Source: Owenia fusiformis (taxonomy: Eukaryota > Annelida > Polychaeta > Sabellida > Oweniidae). From it: a stretch of DNA of 64,000 nt. The first letter of the stretch is position 1. Every line of letters begins with the position of its first letter. Of the stretch, positions 11,401 to 25,270 are shown one piece after another. Below the pieces are notes generated by a model, which worked only from the letters and a program-made list of their open reading frames with translations, was not told the origin of the DNA and ran no database searches. The position numbers and the translations under genes were made by a program. The stretch spans positions 13,333,375-13,397,374 of the forward strand of contig CAIIXF020000005.1 of the NCBI GenBank assembly GCA_903813345.2. Direction: 5' to 3'.

Positions 11401-12645
11401 ATAGGATGTCATCACATGTTTTATATTTTTCAAAACCATGAAAAATTCCCAAAATGGCTCCTTAAAATGACCCAAATTCCATGATTCAATCAAAGTCAGA
11501 TGAAAGCAAAATAGAGAGTTTAAGTAGTCATAACATACATGTTTTGATTAGATATCGAAATTGATAAACTTACAAAATTGGTGTACTCTTATAAGTCCAT
11601 TCAGAAAACCACAACCATCTAAACACATGCCAACATTTTATGAATCAATCTAACTGTACTTACTGGTATTACACGCCACTCCTTTACACTTAACTAAATC
11701 CAGGCGGTTTCCAAATATATTATTCATATAAATCTCCCTGTTCAGTAATCCAAAATAAATCCTCCTCTCGTGTAATGTGTTGTTAACTCTTCAAAACTTA
11801 TTGAATTTTAATTCCATGTGGTTATAGTCATGTTCATTCACAAGTCCAAACTTGTTTTAAAATCCAAGACATCGTGTTAAACTATCTCCTACTTTAGAAT
11901 GACCTATGTTAGTTCCCGACTGTGTATATCAACTGGTAGAGCTTACAATTGCACTCTCTATCACATGCTCAACACACAATGCTTGCTATTGGCTGATCTA
12001 TTTACTGCTAGCTATATGGTGAATTAATACTCTTGCAGACGGCTTATTAACACAAATCTTAAATCTTGTATTTCTCAAAAAAATTGACTAAACTTGTTAA
12101 GTTTTTTATACTTCTATATAATTCAGTATCTCGACTTTATCACTGCAAAATTCTAAAGTTCAAAATAAAACCCTGTGTTGGTTTATTTCAAAAAATAAAA
12201 TTGGGTCGTTTCAGAAATTTCCAGAGGGCGACCATGGAGCACCATGGGAAGTGTGTTATGAATGAACATTCCTCTCATAGCTGCGTCAACATGACCTACT
12301 ACAAAGCAAAGTCCTTTCAAAAGGCCATCTATTTAATATTTAACTTAATATCTCGTTAAACTTGAATGACCGAAATAAACCTAAATGTGGGAATTTTACT
12401 TGAACATAGAATTTTATAGTGCTGTATTATGGGAAGCAATATGTATAACAATGAATTTAACAATAGCCCATTAACGAATGCACAGATTATCAGCAAACAA
12501 AACAAGAAAATACATCATTATCCAATTATAAAACCAGATTATGTTTCCTGATTGAAGAAGTCATAATCGAAGGCATCTTAAACCAATTTGACACATTGAA
12601 CAGTTTTATGAATCATGTCCCTCTACATTCACTGACAATGCTGTT
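8457..12645. other. Long AT-rich non-coding stretch
   Basis: No gene or RNA is recognised in about 4.2 kb. About 9165-9300 is a diverged forward copy of the dispersed repeat (AACAAGGAATACAATAATAAA, AGACATGTAG). The open frames here have no recognisable domains and no supporting splice context. Confidence 0.45.
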
Positions 12646-12839
12646 AGGCCCATAGCCAGAGGAGGTTCAAGCGAACTGCCTCCCCCTGGTCAAAAATTCT
12701 TTCAAAATCATGCACTTTTCACCATTCTGATCACTTTTCAGGTGATTTTGACCATTTTGAGTCTAAGTTGTCAAAAGTGACCCCCTGGAATTTTTGAAAA
12801 AATTACCCCTCCCCCTTGGCAAATCCTGGCTATGGGCCT
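12646..12839. mobile_element. hAT-like MITE with AGGCCCATAGCCAG ends, copy 1
   Basis: The element begins AGGCCCATAGCCAG and ends CTGGCTATGGGCCT. The interior has CAAAAATTCTTTCAAAATCA and two CCCCCTGG-type blocks. Flanks share GCTGTT, an imperfect target duplication. Three other copies are at 16617-16786, 33991-34205 and about 35060-35235. Confidence 0.8.
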
Positions 12840-15800
12840 GGCTGTTCTCAAGGTGATACCTATTGTCCCCATTCCCAATCCCTTTTCATTAAGAAATAGT
12901 ACTGTATGTAGTATACAAGTATGAAATGCTCACATGCCAACTAAACTCTCTACAATAAACTAATAAGCAGTCATGTCATACTCTATTGTTGGTTATTCTA
13001 TACAATTTGTCGCTCTAAAAAGAGTCAATAAAAATTTCATGATTATACATGTTAAATATGTGTTAGCTGTTAAAAATAGCACAAAATGAAACAGTTTGAA
13101 ATGATCCAAACAAAAGTGGGTAATGTCAATGGGTAAATTATATAGCAACTTGCCAAAAATATGTGGTAAAAAATAGGGGGTTGAACCATTGCCCATTCCC
13201 CCCTGTTGTGTTCAATTGTTCAAACCTGTATACATAAACTGAGCTTTGGTTGTGATCCTTTAATATGTATATGGTCTCTTTAACCACTTTCAACTAAAGA
13301 GAGAACCACAATTACAATGACTGCAAAATTGACCTAGTTTTATACATTGAGAAAGACACACCTTTTTAGGGATCATGTCTAAATGTCAACATTGGTGAAA
13401 AAACAATGTTAATTTGAAAGAAATTATCATTAACCACCCCCCCCCCCCTCCTTTTCAAACAAAAAATTACCCTTGATTTTCAGTAGACAATTGTCCGTTC
13501 CTTATCTGATTAAGACAATAAAATCAGAAATGGCGGCAGAGTGGATTAGGTTTTTTAATTCAACATTGATGGTGAAGTCAGCTTAGTACCTTCCAAGAAC
13601 ATATCAGATAACATAGGCTTTGATTTATAGCTAAGCTTTGTTTTTGTTTTTACTAAAGTGACAGTCTGAAGTACATCTGATATTGTAGCCTGTAACAAGG
13701 CCTGTTTTTATGACTGTTGTACTAGATAGCTAGTTTGATTAGTAATTTAACCAGTTGATATGGTCTTGGGGGTTTGCTATCTCTGGTCTTAGTATGTTGC
13801 AATTTGTACTTTCAAAATCTATCCAGTCTTTGGTCTTCAACCACTAACTCTATTTTTCCAATTCCATTTGAATTTTATATGTGATCTCTCGATTTGGACT
13901 CGAAGATTGAAAGGAGATGCAATGAGTAAATGAATGATTTCAGGGAGAGGAACTAGATGTAAAACTTTCTAAGAAATTTTCTTTTAAACTTTTTCGTATA
14001 TTGTTGTTTTGATCCAAATTCCCACATTGACAACATTTCTAAATTCTTCTTAAATGCTGTATATAAGCCTCAAAGAATGCCCAGCTTGTATATAAATATA
14101 AAGCAGCTCAGATACAATCTTGACCAATTCCTAAATATTCTGGCATGTACCCTGTTCAGCAAGACTGTCCTTATCTTTGTGATTAGTATCATCATGAAAG
14201 GATGTACCAATTAGTTGGCACATGTAGCAATCTATCAACCAACATAACCCTGAATGAAAATTACATGGTGGTCACGTTAAAGAATACAAAACATAGTGTG
14301 AAATAGTATAATTAGCAAGGAATAACATGAATGAACATGAAATTCATACTCTATGTTGTATAGATATGTAAAACAAACTGTTACACTTTGAGTAAATGTG
14401 AGAGAAATTGCATAAAAAGGCACGACCAAGGAGGTATTTCAGACAAGGGTCAGAACACAAGCTTTGACACATACAGGTGATAATCCTTAATCCTAATCCA
14501 GACTAATCCCTATAATATGTTATCCCAGTGACAGTACTGATGTAACAAGTCAAAGGATTATGTACTCATTAACATCCTGCCCCTCAATCTGTACCCCCTT
14601 GCCTCTACACCTTTGCCTCTGTCCCCTCCCCCTCTCAATAGAATTTACTTATGATCTACAGATTTCAACAGGCAGGTTAACTGTTCCCCACCCACCCATC
14701 CTTAATTTTCTTCATAAGAAAGTTATACAGTAGCAGGGTGTCAAACACTTAAAGCAAATCTGATGGTGTCATCATGTCCCATCAAGAGCCAACCCCCCTT
14801 TCCTCAAAAATAAGCGAAAAGAATGGAGGGGGTACGAACAGGGTCTGGTCTTGATGCATACCTGACATCATTATTTTATCACACCTACCTTAGTTTCAAT
14901 GTCTCAATGCCTAGAATTTGATAAATTCCAATGATGATATATCTAATACGATGACCTCATATTTCATTGTGAAATATCTGAGATCTCAAGAGGGAACAAG
15001 CTTCAAACTTTAACAAATATAACATCGATTTGATTCATGTTGAGTTGAAAATTACTATGCACCTTCAAATATTTTAAACTTCTCAGACTGAACAATTCAC
15101 ATTCAATTCATAGAACATTCAAGCAAAAGTAGATTACAATTCACAAGGTAAGTTTACTTTTGGTTCGAAAGTCCTAGAAAATTTTAAGCAGCTTATCAAA
15201 TTCCTCAATGATTAAATGGCATATATTTATTTCCCACCCTCTGCATCTCTATGCAGACCCCTTAGACAAATAATACCTTTTGGTCAAATAAGACCCCTTA
15301 GTTAAATATGCCGGTGACCTCCCCTAGGTAAATAAATGTATTGTAGTACATTAACATTTTCAATAATTTATTTGTTTTCTTAAATATTTACTCACTAATG
15401 ATTTTTGTACAAATCAACTCAACTCCCCTCCTTCAACATGCTGGTAAGCCACGCGATCTCCATCTCTATCCTTCTGGAGAGATGCGTCTGGGGTGCAACA
15501 GAGAGAGATGCTCCCGGGGAGATGCTATGAGTATCAGACTGCTCCTTCAATGTTAATCTCATAAAGTTATCCCATGTGAGATTTTTATCAGAATATATGG
15601 ATCGCCCCTTGTACCTAAAAGATTATTTAACCTCTTGAATCCCAGGCTCTAAAATTGCTAGAAACCAGAGAATTTTTCATTTTTGCCACCTTTTGACATT
15701 TTACTACATACCTATACAACTTTAGATGCTCAACTTAGTAAAATTAAATGGCAGAGATCATTTCTATACGTTTTAAAACACTTTTTGTGTAAATTGGATG

Positions 15801-16608
15801 AAAATTGTTCAAATAAGAGCAATTTTTGTGAAAAATTTTGTGACAGATTTTCTCGTCCCTCTGGGTTTCAAGGTCATTTCTAAGGTGACGAGAAATCTCG
15901 TCATTCTGGGTAGTCAAGAGGTTAATGAGGGGTGTTCAGCTCGGGTTCTGGATACAGGATTTATCCTACGATATCCATGGTACATATTTCTATGACTTCA
16001 CAATATCATAATTTTCAAAATGCTGTAATATTCAGAAAGGGATGGTGATTTATTAGGCAAGTGTAACATGTCTAATTTTCCAAGTTAATTTCACTATTCT
16101 ATGTTTCATTCATGGCAATCAGCCTGTATAAGTTGTAAGACTAAGTTAGCTCTTGTTGAGCAATTACTGGACAAATATTCAATATTACTAAGAACTATTA
16201 ATTCACTTACAATAATTCAGTTCCCAATAAATAACAGAATGCAGTGTTACGATACAATACAATCAGGGATCAATATATTGGAAATTTTCTTGAAGAACTC
16301 AGAAGCTGATTTTCTCAAGGAAAGAATTGCACAGATTTGAAGACCAGTGCAAATCATGGTTTGTTGCAAGATACAAGCCTAATCCAACAGAGACAGCCTG
16401 TTGAGGGCCTTGCTCATGGGAACTGGTCTAGCTTCAACCACGGGCTTGAAAACCAATGCTTCAAACTACCCCCCCCCCCCCATCTACAAACCCTTGTTAT
16501 GGTGGTGAAGTAAAGGGGTTAAGCAAGGGTTACTTGCATCACATCTTTGGATCCCTTCATCTACTGCCCCCCCCCCCTTGTTGAGGTAAGGGTAAGGTAT
16601 GTCAAGAA
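12840..16608. other. Long non-coding stretch
   Basis: No gene is recognised. Runs of 12, 13 and 11 C occur at 13437-13448, 16469-16481 and 16567-16577. A weak dispersed-repeat copy may lie near 14310-14420. Short frames at 15683-15995 and 16101-16340 show no known domain. Confidence 0.45.
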
Positions 16609-16616
16609 GGATTACA

Positions 16617-16786
16617 GCCCCGTAGCCAGGGGATGGGGGTTCGCAGGGTTCGGACAAGCCCCCCCCTGGCCAAAAATTCTTTCAAAATCATGCAGTTTTT
16701 CACCATTTTGAGTCAAAATTCTGAAATGTGAACCCCCTGGATATTTTTGAAAACTGAACCCCCTTGGCAATCCTGGCTACGGGCCT
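16617..16786. mobile_element. hAT-like MITE, copy 2, with 8-bp target duplication
   Basis: The ends are GCCCCGTAGCCAGG and CCTGGCTACGGGCCT. GGATTACA is present on both sides (16609-16616 and 16787-16794), an exact 8-bp duplication as made by hAT transposases. Non-coding; G/C tracts lie just inside the left end. Confidence 0.85.
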
Positions 16787-17119
16787 GGATTACATGGGGT
16801 TGAATCAAACCAAGTTCAAGTGAAGCTTTAACTTTTTTCCTGTAAATAGCTCCATGGTAGAGGATACATATGCTTTATATTCAAACACATATGCATATTA
16901 TTGATGCAATCTCCTTTCCTAATCTGCAATTATAGTTAATAACTACTAGTTAACGACCAAACTGATTTGATTAATTATATAAATAACTGGTTAGTTTGTT
17001 CTTCCATGTGTTTATGTTTTAACTTTTAACAATAATATCAGTCCTTGCAATGAGCCTTAATTATAAACAGAAAGTTTTTAACTGTTGACAGATTCCTTCC
17101 CTCTTTACTTTGTACTACC

Positions 17120-17320
17120 AGGTGGGGTGGGGTTTTATATGGTAGAAGAGATGGAGAGGGGGGATGGAGAAGGGCAATGGGTTTCAAATGAGTAACAGAC
17201 TGTTGGAACAGAAGTGAATAAAGACTTGAGAGATGCTAAAAATGATGGGAAAGGCGCTAGAAATGATGAGGGGGGTACTTAAATGATAGGAGATGCTAGA
17301 AATGATGGAGAAGATGCTAA
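17120..17320 (+). repeat. Purine-rich imperfect minisatellite
   Basis: GAGATGGAGAGG blocks are followed by repeats of AGATGCTAGAAATGATGG with variants near 17230-17320. Degenerate, non-coding. Confidence 0.6.
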
Positions 17321-20300
17321 ATATTTGAATGATATGCACCAAAAATCACACAAATGTGACTTCCTTTAACTGAGCTTTTAAGAATTGTAGTAGAAAATAT
17401 GTGGCAAAATCAACAAAAAGAAAATAGTCTCAGTGCCATACGTGTCACGAACGAAACACTGCCTTGTACTAAAAGACTCATTAAATGTAATTCCCTTTTT
17501 ACCAGTAAAGGGTACACAATACATCTAAATGGGTTCCATAAATTATCAACATGATTCTATTTGTCTGGCCAAAGAATACCAAATGGGCCTTGTTGATTAG
17601 ATTCTTACATCCATTGGGATTAAAAAGAACATCAACTGCAAGGCTTGAAACATTGTTGAATTACCTATAAGAACAATGGGTAATGAAGCTTTCCCCGAGT
17701 GAGATGTAATGATCGTCATATTTTGAAATAGCAAAATAACGTGGGAAGAGGTAATGCCATCAAGGGACTCAGTATATATATTTCTTTTATTGACAATTGA
17801 ATCAAAACGTGACAGATTAGTCTATAGTATAGAGGCATGTAGTCAATATTCTACATTATATAGAATTGACAGAAAATATATAAAGAAATGGCAGGAAATT
17901 AAATTTTAGGGAGGAATGGTATAGCATAGACAAAAGCATAGAGATACTGTATTTTTTAACATTGGTAAGGTCTGATATGTTTTTAATCACTAAAATAAAT
18001 CAAAGAGCTCATGGGTTGTTTCACAAAAGAGATTGAAATTACACTGTTAACATTTAATTTTTCTCTGAATAAACTTTAATCAAGTAAACTGATCCTGTAT
18101 TCATCTCTTTGAGTCAAAAATCGATAGGAAATTGATAAAAATATTAGGCTCAAAATGCACGTACCATATAATCTATGGAGGTTTCTGGAAATAATGGGAG
18201 AGGGTGACCATGAACTTTAACCTAGAATTAGTTTCATTTTCATCGCTGAATTGGCACCCAAAAACAAGGCTATTATATTATACCTGCTGAATATAGTGAC
18301 ATCTTTAGTGTTTTATAACAGATGAACTTGGGAGAGGTATTCGTTGAATGTCACACCATATGAGAAAAATATGACTGAAAATAAACATCTGTTGCGTTAT
18401 TTTGAATAAATAATAAAATTAAAAAAAACGCTTTCAGGCAAACCATAGATTTCCATCAATCTTCTTGATCCCAGATGGTCTGATCTCAGAGGGGATCTCC
18501 AGGCAGTGATCTTTAAATTAGAGAGGGCAAATTCATCACCTCGATCCATACCCAAGAGCAGGAATGTAGCTAATCCCCATCAGCTGAAGTATCTAATGCA
18601 AGTTTGGCATCCCTGGAGGACGCCATAATTGCATTATATGAGAGGAACGAAGAATATGAAGAGAACCTATAGATCACATCCTGTGACTAAAATACCAATG
18701 AAGTAACAAGATTTGACAAAAATTAAAGAAATATCAGCGTACTTCATAGCCAAGAATGATGATTTATGTCTAAATTGATGTTGATAAATCAGGAACTAAA
18801 AGCAACTTCATTCAAATTATGAGAAAAAGATACAGAATTGATATGAGCAATGTAGTGTCATATGTAGGGAGATTTTAACCTTTGGTGAGAATCATTTAGT
18901 ACAAAAAAATTGTACGAGCACAGGATAATTGATTTAATATATCATATTTTAAAAGCTTCTTTATTGAGATTATGGGTTATTTTTCATCAACCAGATCTTG
19001 TATTTCTTAAATATTTTCGAAGACTAGAATGAATTGTGACAATCTGCGCAGGTTGATCTGGTGTCAAAGGTACAAGGATTTTTCTTGTTCTAATGGACAA
19101 TATGGTCCTATGGGTCTCACATGTCCTAAAGCATTTCATTTCGCTTTATTTGACCCGTCCATCTCAATGTGCGTTCATATTCAATCTTGTCTGTATTATT
19201 GTATCCAATACATTCATTTTCAATTCTTATTCGTTTTTGTCTCATTTCAGACATGTTCTTGTCTGAATTAGCAAGGTATGAAGGATAACTACTTGTTGAT
19301 TGGCCAACACATTATGGCCACAAAATATGGACCAAAAATGGCAAAATGACCTATCATATGGTACTTATTATTTTTCAATTTTTTCTCAAAGTGGTTCAAA
19401 AGTGTCATTTTAATAATTCTGACCAAAAGCTGGTTAAAATATGACAATTTGGTATGATTTTTTCACAATTTCCATTGGGTTAGGTCTCCAAGCTGGTGGT
19501 ACAAGCCAATTTCAAAAGTATCAGATAGCGGCAGGGCCTACTTGCTTCAAAGCCAGGGAAACAACAGGTCCCAAAGCAGTCAGGCTTTGCTAATATTATG
19601 ACAGAAGGTCCCTCAATCAACACACTTTCTCACCTTTATTATGCACCTATATTTTTGGTCTATTTTGTCTATTGGCATGATTTGTATTACTGAATAATTA
19701 AAATTAACAAAACATTTTTCCTAGGCCTTCCCCGAGGAATTCATGTCACATGGCTATTACTGTATTACTTTCATAACGTTTCAAAAGTTAATTAAATATA
19801 AACACATCATCAATTTTTGAATGGAAACTCTATCAACATTTCAATCAACATATTATCTTTCTGATATTGAATTATTCAACTGGTAGATCTTTTATTTCTA
19901 AGTTGATTTATCGAAAGGTCACACCGCAACATGTACTGTTCTTCATTAAAGGGGAATTCACTTACATGGGTTGAATGCTTCTGTCCCTACAGGGACTCAA
20001 ACCAATTTCAATTTTCAATAATGAAGTAGAATGAGAATGGGAAAGGTTAACTAACAGTAGACAATGGGACAGGGGAAAATAGATGGACCGTAACTTGAAG
20101 CTATTTTCTGTATATGTGTCAAATAAGCACCCCATAGCAGAAAAACAAAGAATTAACGTGCAAAATACCACTACCTGCCATTAGTTACAGACACTTACCA
20201 CTTTACATCAAACAAGCTACAGGTAGATACAATTTCCCTAGTCCTATAGTATAGTATATGCCTTATTGTAGTCAAGACTGTTGACCTTGACCATAGAAAA

Positions 20301-21270
20301 ATTATATAATACTTTACCAGTCTACCTCATGGTCAGACTGTTGACCTCGACTTCTACTTCCATTGTTTTTCAATATAATTTCCTCCAGTTTACCTCCTTA
20401 TTGTCATCCTGTTGACCTTGACTAGAGTAAAGATATAAAGTACATGTAAAATGGACCCAGTTAACCTCGAGAGGAGTCAACAGTATATTACAATGCACTG
20501 TAGTTTCCTTATTTGTTGACTCAAGTAATATATCAAATTACTGAAATTCTGGAGGTTTACAGAAGGAAATCCAGAAAAAGTATGAAGCAATTTGGCTCCT
20601 TGACAACTAATCGAAAGATAGTGGTAATTATACCAGCCCAATTCCTTCATTATTACACCACATCCAAGAAATGAAATATCACTGAGGTCAGTTTTATACA
20701 AGATGCGAGTAAGGAATTATGAGGCGCAATGTGACCAAGATTGAAGAGTGCAATCTGATTTTAATGTAAAAACACTGGAGAGTTATAAGCTAGTTAAACG
20801 TTGCAGATGAGGAGTAAAATAGCCACCGAGTAATATTTTCAAAAGGGGTGACAGAGAAAGTTCCCAGGCTTATGTTCACTAATATCAATTTAGCAATTTA
20901 AGACAAGTATTTATAATGATAAACCAAATGTTGCTGTTAATCCAAACTAGAAAGACTGTAATCGAGATCTTGAGGGATATTAAGATTTTCTGAAAAATAT
21001 CTTGGGTCTTTAAATTGAAAAAATATGATTATAGGATTTGGCAAGACAAAAGATCCTGTGGGCTTAATTTTTCAGGAATTTCAGAAAAATAATCTGGCAG
21101 TACTATGAATCCTAAAGGCTGGTGCCAAGTGTATTACTGTGGATGAAGGTCTCTTATAAGAAGCAAAATTGAACTACATGTACATTGTACGTACATTGTA
21201 CATGTATTAATTGCAAGCCTTGAGTCTAACAGTAAATCTGTTTAAAAATCTGAATCCAAACTTTTACCAA
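17321..21270. other. Long AT-rich non-coding stretch
   Basis: No gene is recognised. About 17800-17940 resembles the dispersed repeat (AGAGGCATGTAGTCAA). A 50-codon open frame without ATG around 18450-18620 (plus strand) has no convincing acceptor or donor. About 19140-19260 may be a reverse repeat remnant. Confidence 0.4.
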
Positions 21271-21490
21271 TAGGCGAGTGGGAGCAGGGTCAAATATGGA
21301 ACTTTAATTAAGATTGACTGCAACCGCTCAAAACATGTTGTACTTTCATAATATTGATATGCAGATTCCAAATATGACAATGAAAAGTTTTGAAAAATGG
21401 CCCGTTACCATGGAAACGGATGCAAAGTGCCACGCCCACTTTTCATTAGCCATAAAGAATGATAAACACAATATTGGCCATAACTTTTTT
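21271..21490 (+). repeat. Terminal block of a dispersed element (inverted match to 32035-32255)
   Basis: It begins TAGGCGAGTGGGAG and, read forward, matches the reverse complement of 32255-32035: TTAATTAAGAT, GCAACCGC, TTTCATAATAT, ATATGCAGAT, CATGGAAACG, then GCCACGCCCACTTTT. It contains GTTACCATGGAAAC (21404-21417), an RFX X-box-like palindrome. Similarity is extensive but diverged. Confidence 0.75.
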
Positions 21491-23107
21491 AATTTTTAAC
21501 TATTTTTAATGATATTGGTACCATATTGAAGGTAATAAAATGTCCCGTTACCCTATGTATTATTTAGTCGGTTTCAATTGTTCACCTGGCAATTATGACG
21601 TCATAATATCCTTAAATTCTCATTTTAAGGTATATTTAACGAATTGCTCCACATCAATGTCAATTAAATACCTTAGTGAATATTCTTATCAAATAAAATT
21701 AGATTATTTTTGTTCACGTTAATGTGCTCTTTCCAGTGATACCTTTGATGTTACATAACATTAATACACTTTTGTTCTAGAGCCTCTTAAACCCATGGCT
21801 ACACTATGGTAAAATGCTGAATCCATATTTAATCGCATTTTACTACAATTTACTGATTCTCTGTCTATCTGTGTGTGTATGTCCATGCCTGTTTGCTACC
21901 AAACCATTTGGACGTTGGAAAACAAAACGTGGCGCATATGTCCAGTATAGTACCCCCCTCGAATATAAAGTGGTTAAGAACTTGTGATGTCATCTTGTTG
22001 CCTAGCAACCACTTAGGAATGGATTAAAACGCCTTATTATGGCCATTTTGCCCTAGTTTCATCATTGTATAGGCACTAAAACATCTATATATGGAGAAAG
22101 AATCACCCCTCAGCATTGACCCTACAATATATCACTGTCTTTGTACACTGGTTATTGTGATGTCATCTGTGTTGCCTAGAAACCACATAGAAACGTTCTA
22201 AAGTTTGCCAAAAAATGAGATAGTTCATTCAGTATTCTACCATTTACTCACAGGTTATGTTATCAAAACACTCATTTAAGATTAAGACACTAGTATTATA
22301 ATCTAAGAAATACCAATGTGTGTGTTCAAAACGGGCACTCTGCAACAAAATAAAATGTACCTGCCTAAGAACCACCTAAAAACGGTCAAAAGCTGCCGAA
22401 AATGAGGTATTTTGTCCAAAATTATGTAATTTACAATTTATGCAACCACAAAGCACATCTGAGCTTCATAAATACACTGTACAGGGTATCAAATAAGTCT
22501 GTTCTCCATCCCCCATACTTTTTTAATTTAGAACTAACATAGGTTTATCAAAAAAAATCTTAAAGGGAATTCAATTTGCTGACCACACACCAATTTTCCG
22601 AGTGATAGGTTACATCACAAATTTTTTAGAGCATTTTTAGTGATGTCCATATTTCACATTTTCAATAGTTCGTATGTTTCCCCCAAGCAGCTCAGGCAGT
22701 CTCAATTCTACGAGGATACACTTCCAAAATGTTCACAAACAGGAGTGTTGCACTTTCTAGGCTTCTGGGAGCCTTTTGATACATTTGAGCAATGTTTCAT
22801 GGCTATAAAGCTTCTCCTCTTGTTAGTCTTCAATTAATCTTTCGTCCCTGTCCTCCATAATTGCAGTATCAACTTTTCACCGTCCATTCACTATTCTGGT
22901 AATTTAACTTCTTTTGACGTAATCAATGGTGAACTACAACCTTACAAGAAACATTGTAGCAATTTAGGAAGAGTTCATTTTTGATATTCTAAGGGTGATC
23001 AGCATTTTACATAACCTTTAAAATGATATATTGGAAAATATGATAACTTTCAAAATAAAAAAGTTAGGGTGAGAAAGACTCTACTTGATATAGGATAAAG
23101 CAGTTAT

Positions 23108-23236
23108 GTACGGTCGGTTTGGATATTGGATTCATCCCTCGTGAGATATGCACATCTACCTTTGGTCCCTACAGTCCCTCAGGTAGATACGCATATCTCA
23201 CTCTGGATAAACCCCATATCCAAAACCTCCCAGTAC
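23108..23236. mobile_element. 129-bp foldback MITE
   Basis: The two halves are near reverse complements: GTGAGATATGCACATCTACC on the left pairs with GGTAGATACGCATATCTCAC on the right, and GGTTTGGATAT with ATATCCAAAACC. The outermost bases are GTAC on both sides. It is almost all stem with a loop near TTTGGTCCCTACAG. Confidence 0.85.
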
Positions 23237-23301
23237 ACAACCCTTATATATTTAGGCATTGTGTAGTCATAACATATGCCTAGCAAACACATAGCAACGG
23301 T

Positions 23302-24017
23302 TCCTAGTCAACTCAGACCTAGTTAACTCTGACCCTAGTCAACTCAGGCCCTAGTCAACTAGTACCAATGTATTTCTGAATCTTTTTTTCAATATTTTGA
23401 GTGTTAAAGTGAAAATTAATATATTAAAGCAAAAGTGATCATAGATAATTGCAAGAGTCAATCATAAATCATACATTCTAATTGTGAAATCAAATAGGAT
23501 TAAATATGCCTAAAATGTAGTCACCAATACTATGATTTTACATGAAGCTTTAATAATATACCCAAAATGTATTACAAACAATAAATTGTTATTTTCAAGC
23601 TGTACCTTAAAACAAAAATGTACATGTACTGATATATTTCTTCATACTGCATATTGGAATTAATGTAGTACCTCTATATTTTGTTAACTTCAACACCCTG
23701 ATTAAATGCTTATCGAAATAAAAATAGAATATAAATCATAGTAAGCATTAGAAAATCATTTAGAAGCATTTAAAATCAAATCCAAGGCAAAATCTGAATA
23801 ATCGATTTGATCAATCAAGAAATATCTTAATGAATGTGTCCGGTATGTGCTTAAATATGGTATGTATACTTGCGTTGATTGTTAAATTGCAACATAGGTA
23901 GGGTAAAGAATATGTCAAAGACGTTTGATCTCGTTCCAGAAGCAATATTTTGTCACTTGTATCTCCAGAATACCTTTAACTAGGGTCTGAGTTAACTAGG
24001 TCCAAGTTGACCAGATA
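23302..24017. mobile_element. ~716-bp MITE with ~38-bp inverted ends
   Basis: The left end (23302-23338) reads TCCTAGTCAACTCAGACC then TAGTTAACTCTGACCCTAG. The right end reversed reads TATCTGGTCAACTTGGACC then TAGTTAACTCAGACCCTAG. Left of the interior, CCCTAGTCAACT repeats twice more. It splits a CATAGCAACGG/CCTAGCAACGG context, so it probably inserted into the surrounding array. Non-coding and very AT-rich inside. Confidence 0.8.
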
Positions 24018-24260
24018 CACCTAGCAACGGTAAAACATTTACAAAAATGATGTATTTTTGTCAGTATTATGCCATTTACTTTCATTAATTCACTAGGCAT
24101 AGCTAGAGGGAGCCATGACGTTAAAATGTTAACCTATCAACCACTTGGCAAAGTTAGGTTATGGACTAAAATGGTCAGTTTTGGGCAATACTATGTCAAT
24201 TATAGGTAGTTTCAGTTGATGTCATTTTGACTTCATTTCATATTTTGTTCCCTGTAGTTC

Positions 24261-24720
24261 AGAATATCTTTAGTAAAGAGTAGTGTATATATATGCATAA
24301 TGACACACAGACATACTAATGTTTACTGGTTCGGCAGACAGTTTCAAATAATCAGCTATCAAGTAACTGGCCACCAGCCAATCAGATGCCTCAATCTTCT
24401 TTTCCTGGCTGAATAAATTTTCATCAATAATGGGTGTCTGAACTTGGGTGTGAGAAACTGATCATGTGAATAAGAGTAACACAAGATCTTGAAGAGACAA
24501 GACCTCATTAGGAACGAAATTGAGGGTGAGTCCTCCTTGAGGTTGACACCATCATGCGTAGTTTGCGGTCCGCCCTTTGGCCTTCTTCATCCCATAGAAC
24601 TTGTGGTTAGCCATCTTTCATTTCGCCGGAAGTGATGGCCACTTTGAGAGAAAATTTCTCCCAGGTGGTTCTGATTTCTTCCGAATGATTATAACTCTGT
24701 CTAATCTCATATTGTTGATC
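24261..24720. other. Non-coding stretch
   Basis: No gene or repeat boundary is recognised. Confidence 0.35.
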
Positions 24721-25270
24721 GATGTACTGGACCACACCAAAGAGCAGAGGCTCAGGTTACTCCTGTTTCAAAGTGATTTCCAAAGCAGAGGTTACTTCTA
24801 GAGCCTCGACTCTTCCAAGAGACGAGTTTGCTCATAGAGATGTAGCTCTCTTTTGAGCAGAAGTAGATTAGGGATCACTCTGGTAGCGAGACAATTCCTG
24901 GAGCAGAAGATACTCCCAGAGCCTGGACCCAGTCCAAGAACAGAAACATGATTTCCCGCAGGGATGAGCTGACTCCTGGAGCTGAGATTACACTTTAAGA
25001 ATCATGATACTCCTTGAGTTCTAATTTCTCCCAAGTGAGATTACTCTGAGAGAGAGTGAATTGGTAATACTCAGAGAAGTTACGAGAGACTCTCAGAGCA
25101 GAGTTTACTCCTAGAGCCCAGACACTGTCCAAGACCAGATACGATACTTCCTATATAGACGAAGTGACTCCTATAGTCTACTAGAGCAGAGTTACTCCTA
25201 GAGCTGAACCCATTCCAAGAGCAGAGAATATATTTCCCAAAGAGATGTGCCGACTCCCAAAGATACACAA
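24721..25270. repeat. Degenerate minisatellite (GAGCAGAG / ACTCCTAGAGC motifs)
   Basis: Phrases such as AGAGCAGAGTTACTCCTAGAGC, CCAAGAGCAGA and GATTTCCCNNAGRGATG recur irregularly, most clearly at about 24890, 25095 and 25185. Sequence divergence is high. The open frames across it reflect this repetition and show no domain. Confidence 0.6.

Larger units (their letters stand above)
21491..24260. repeat. Degenerate tandem region with invading MITEs
   Basis: Blocks resembling GTTGCCTAGCAACCACNTAGNAACG recur near 21997, 22170, 22355, 23275, 24015 and 24140, followed by phrases like AAATGAGRTATTTTGTC and ATTTACTNNCA, suggesting a decayed array of units about 200 bp or more. 21997-22009 is a perfect GTTGCCTAGCAAC palindrome. 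MITEs at 23108-23236 and 23302-24017 interrupt it. TGTACAGGGTATCAAATAAG near 22482 looks like a mariner-type terminus without a partner. No gene is seen. Confidence 0.55.

Noticed and set aside
18450-18620. An ATG-less open frame (DPRWSDLRGDLQAVIFKLER)
   Set aside because: An upstream stop and no convincing acceptor or donor; no family recognised.
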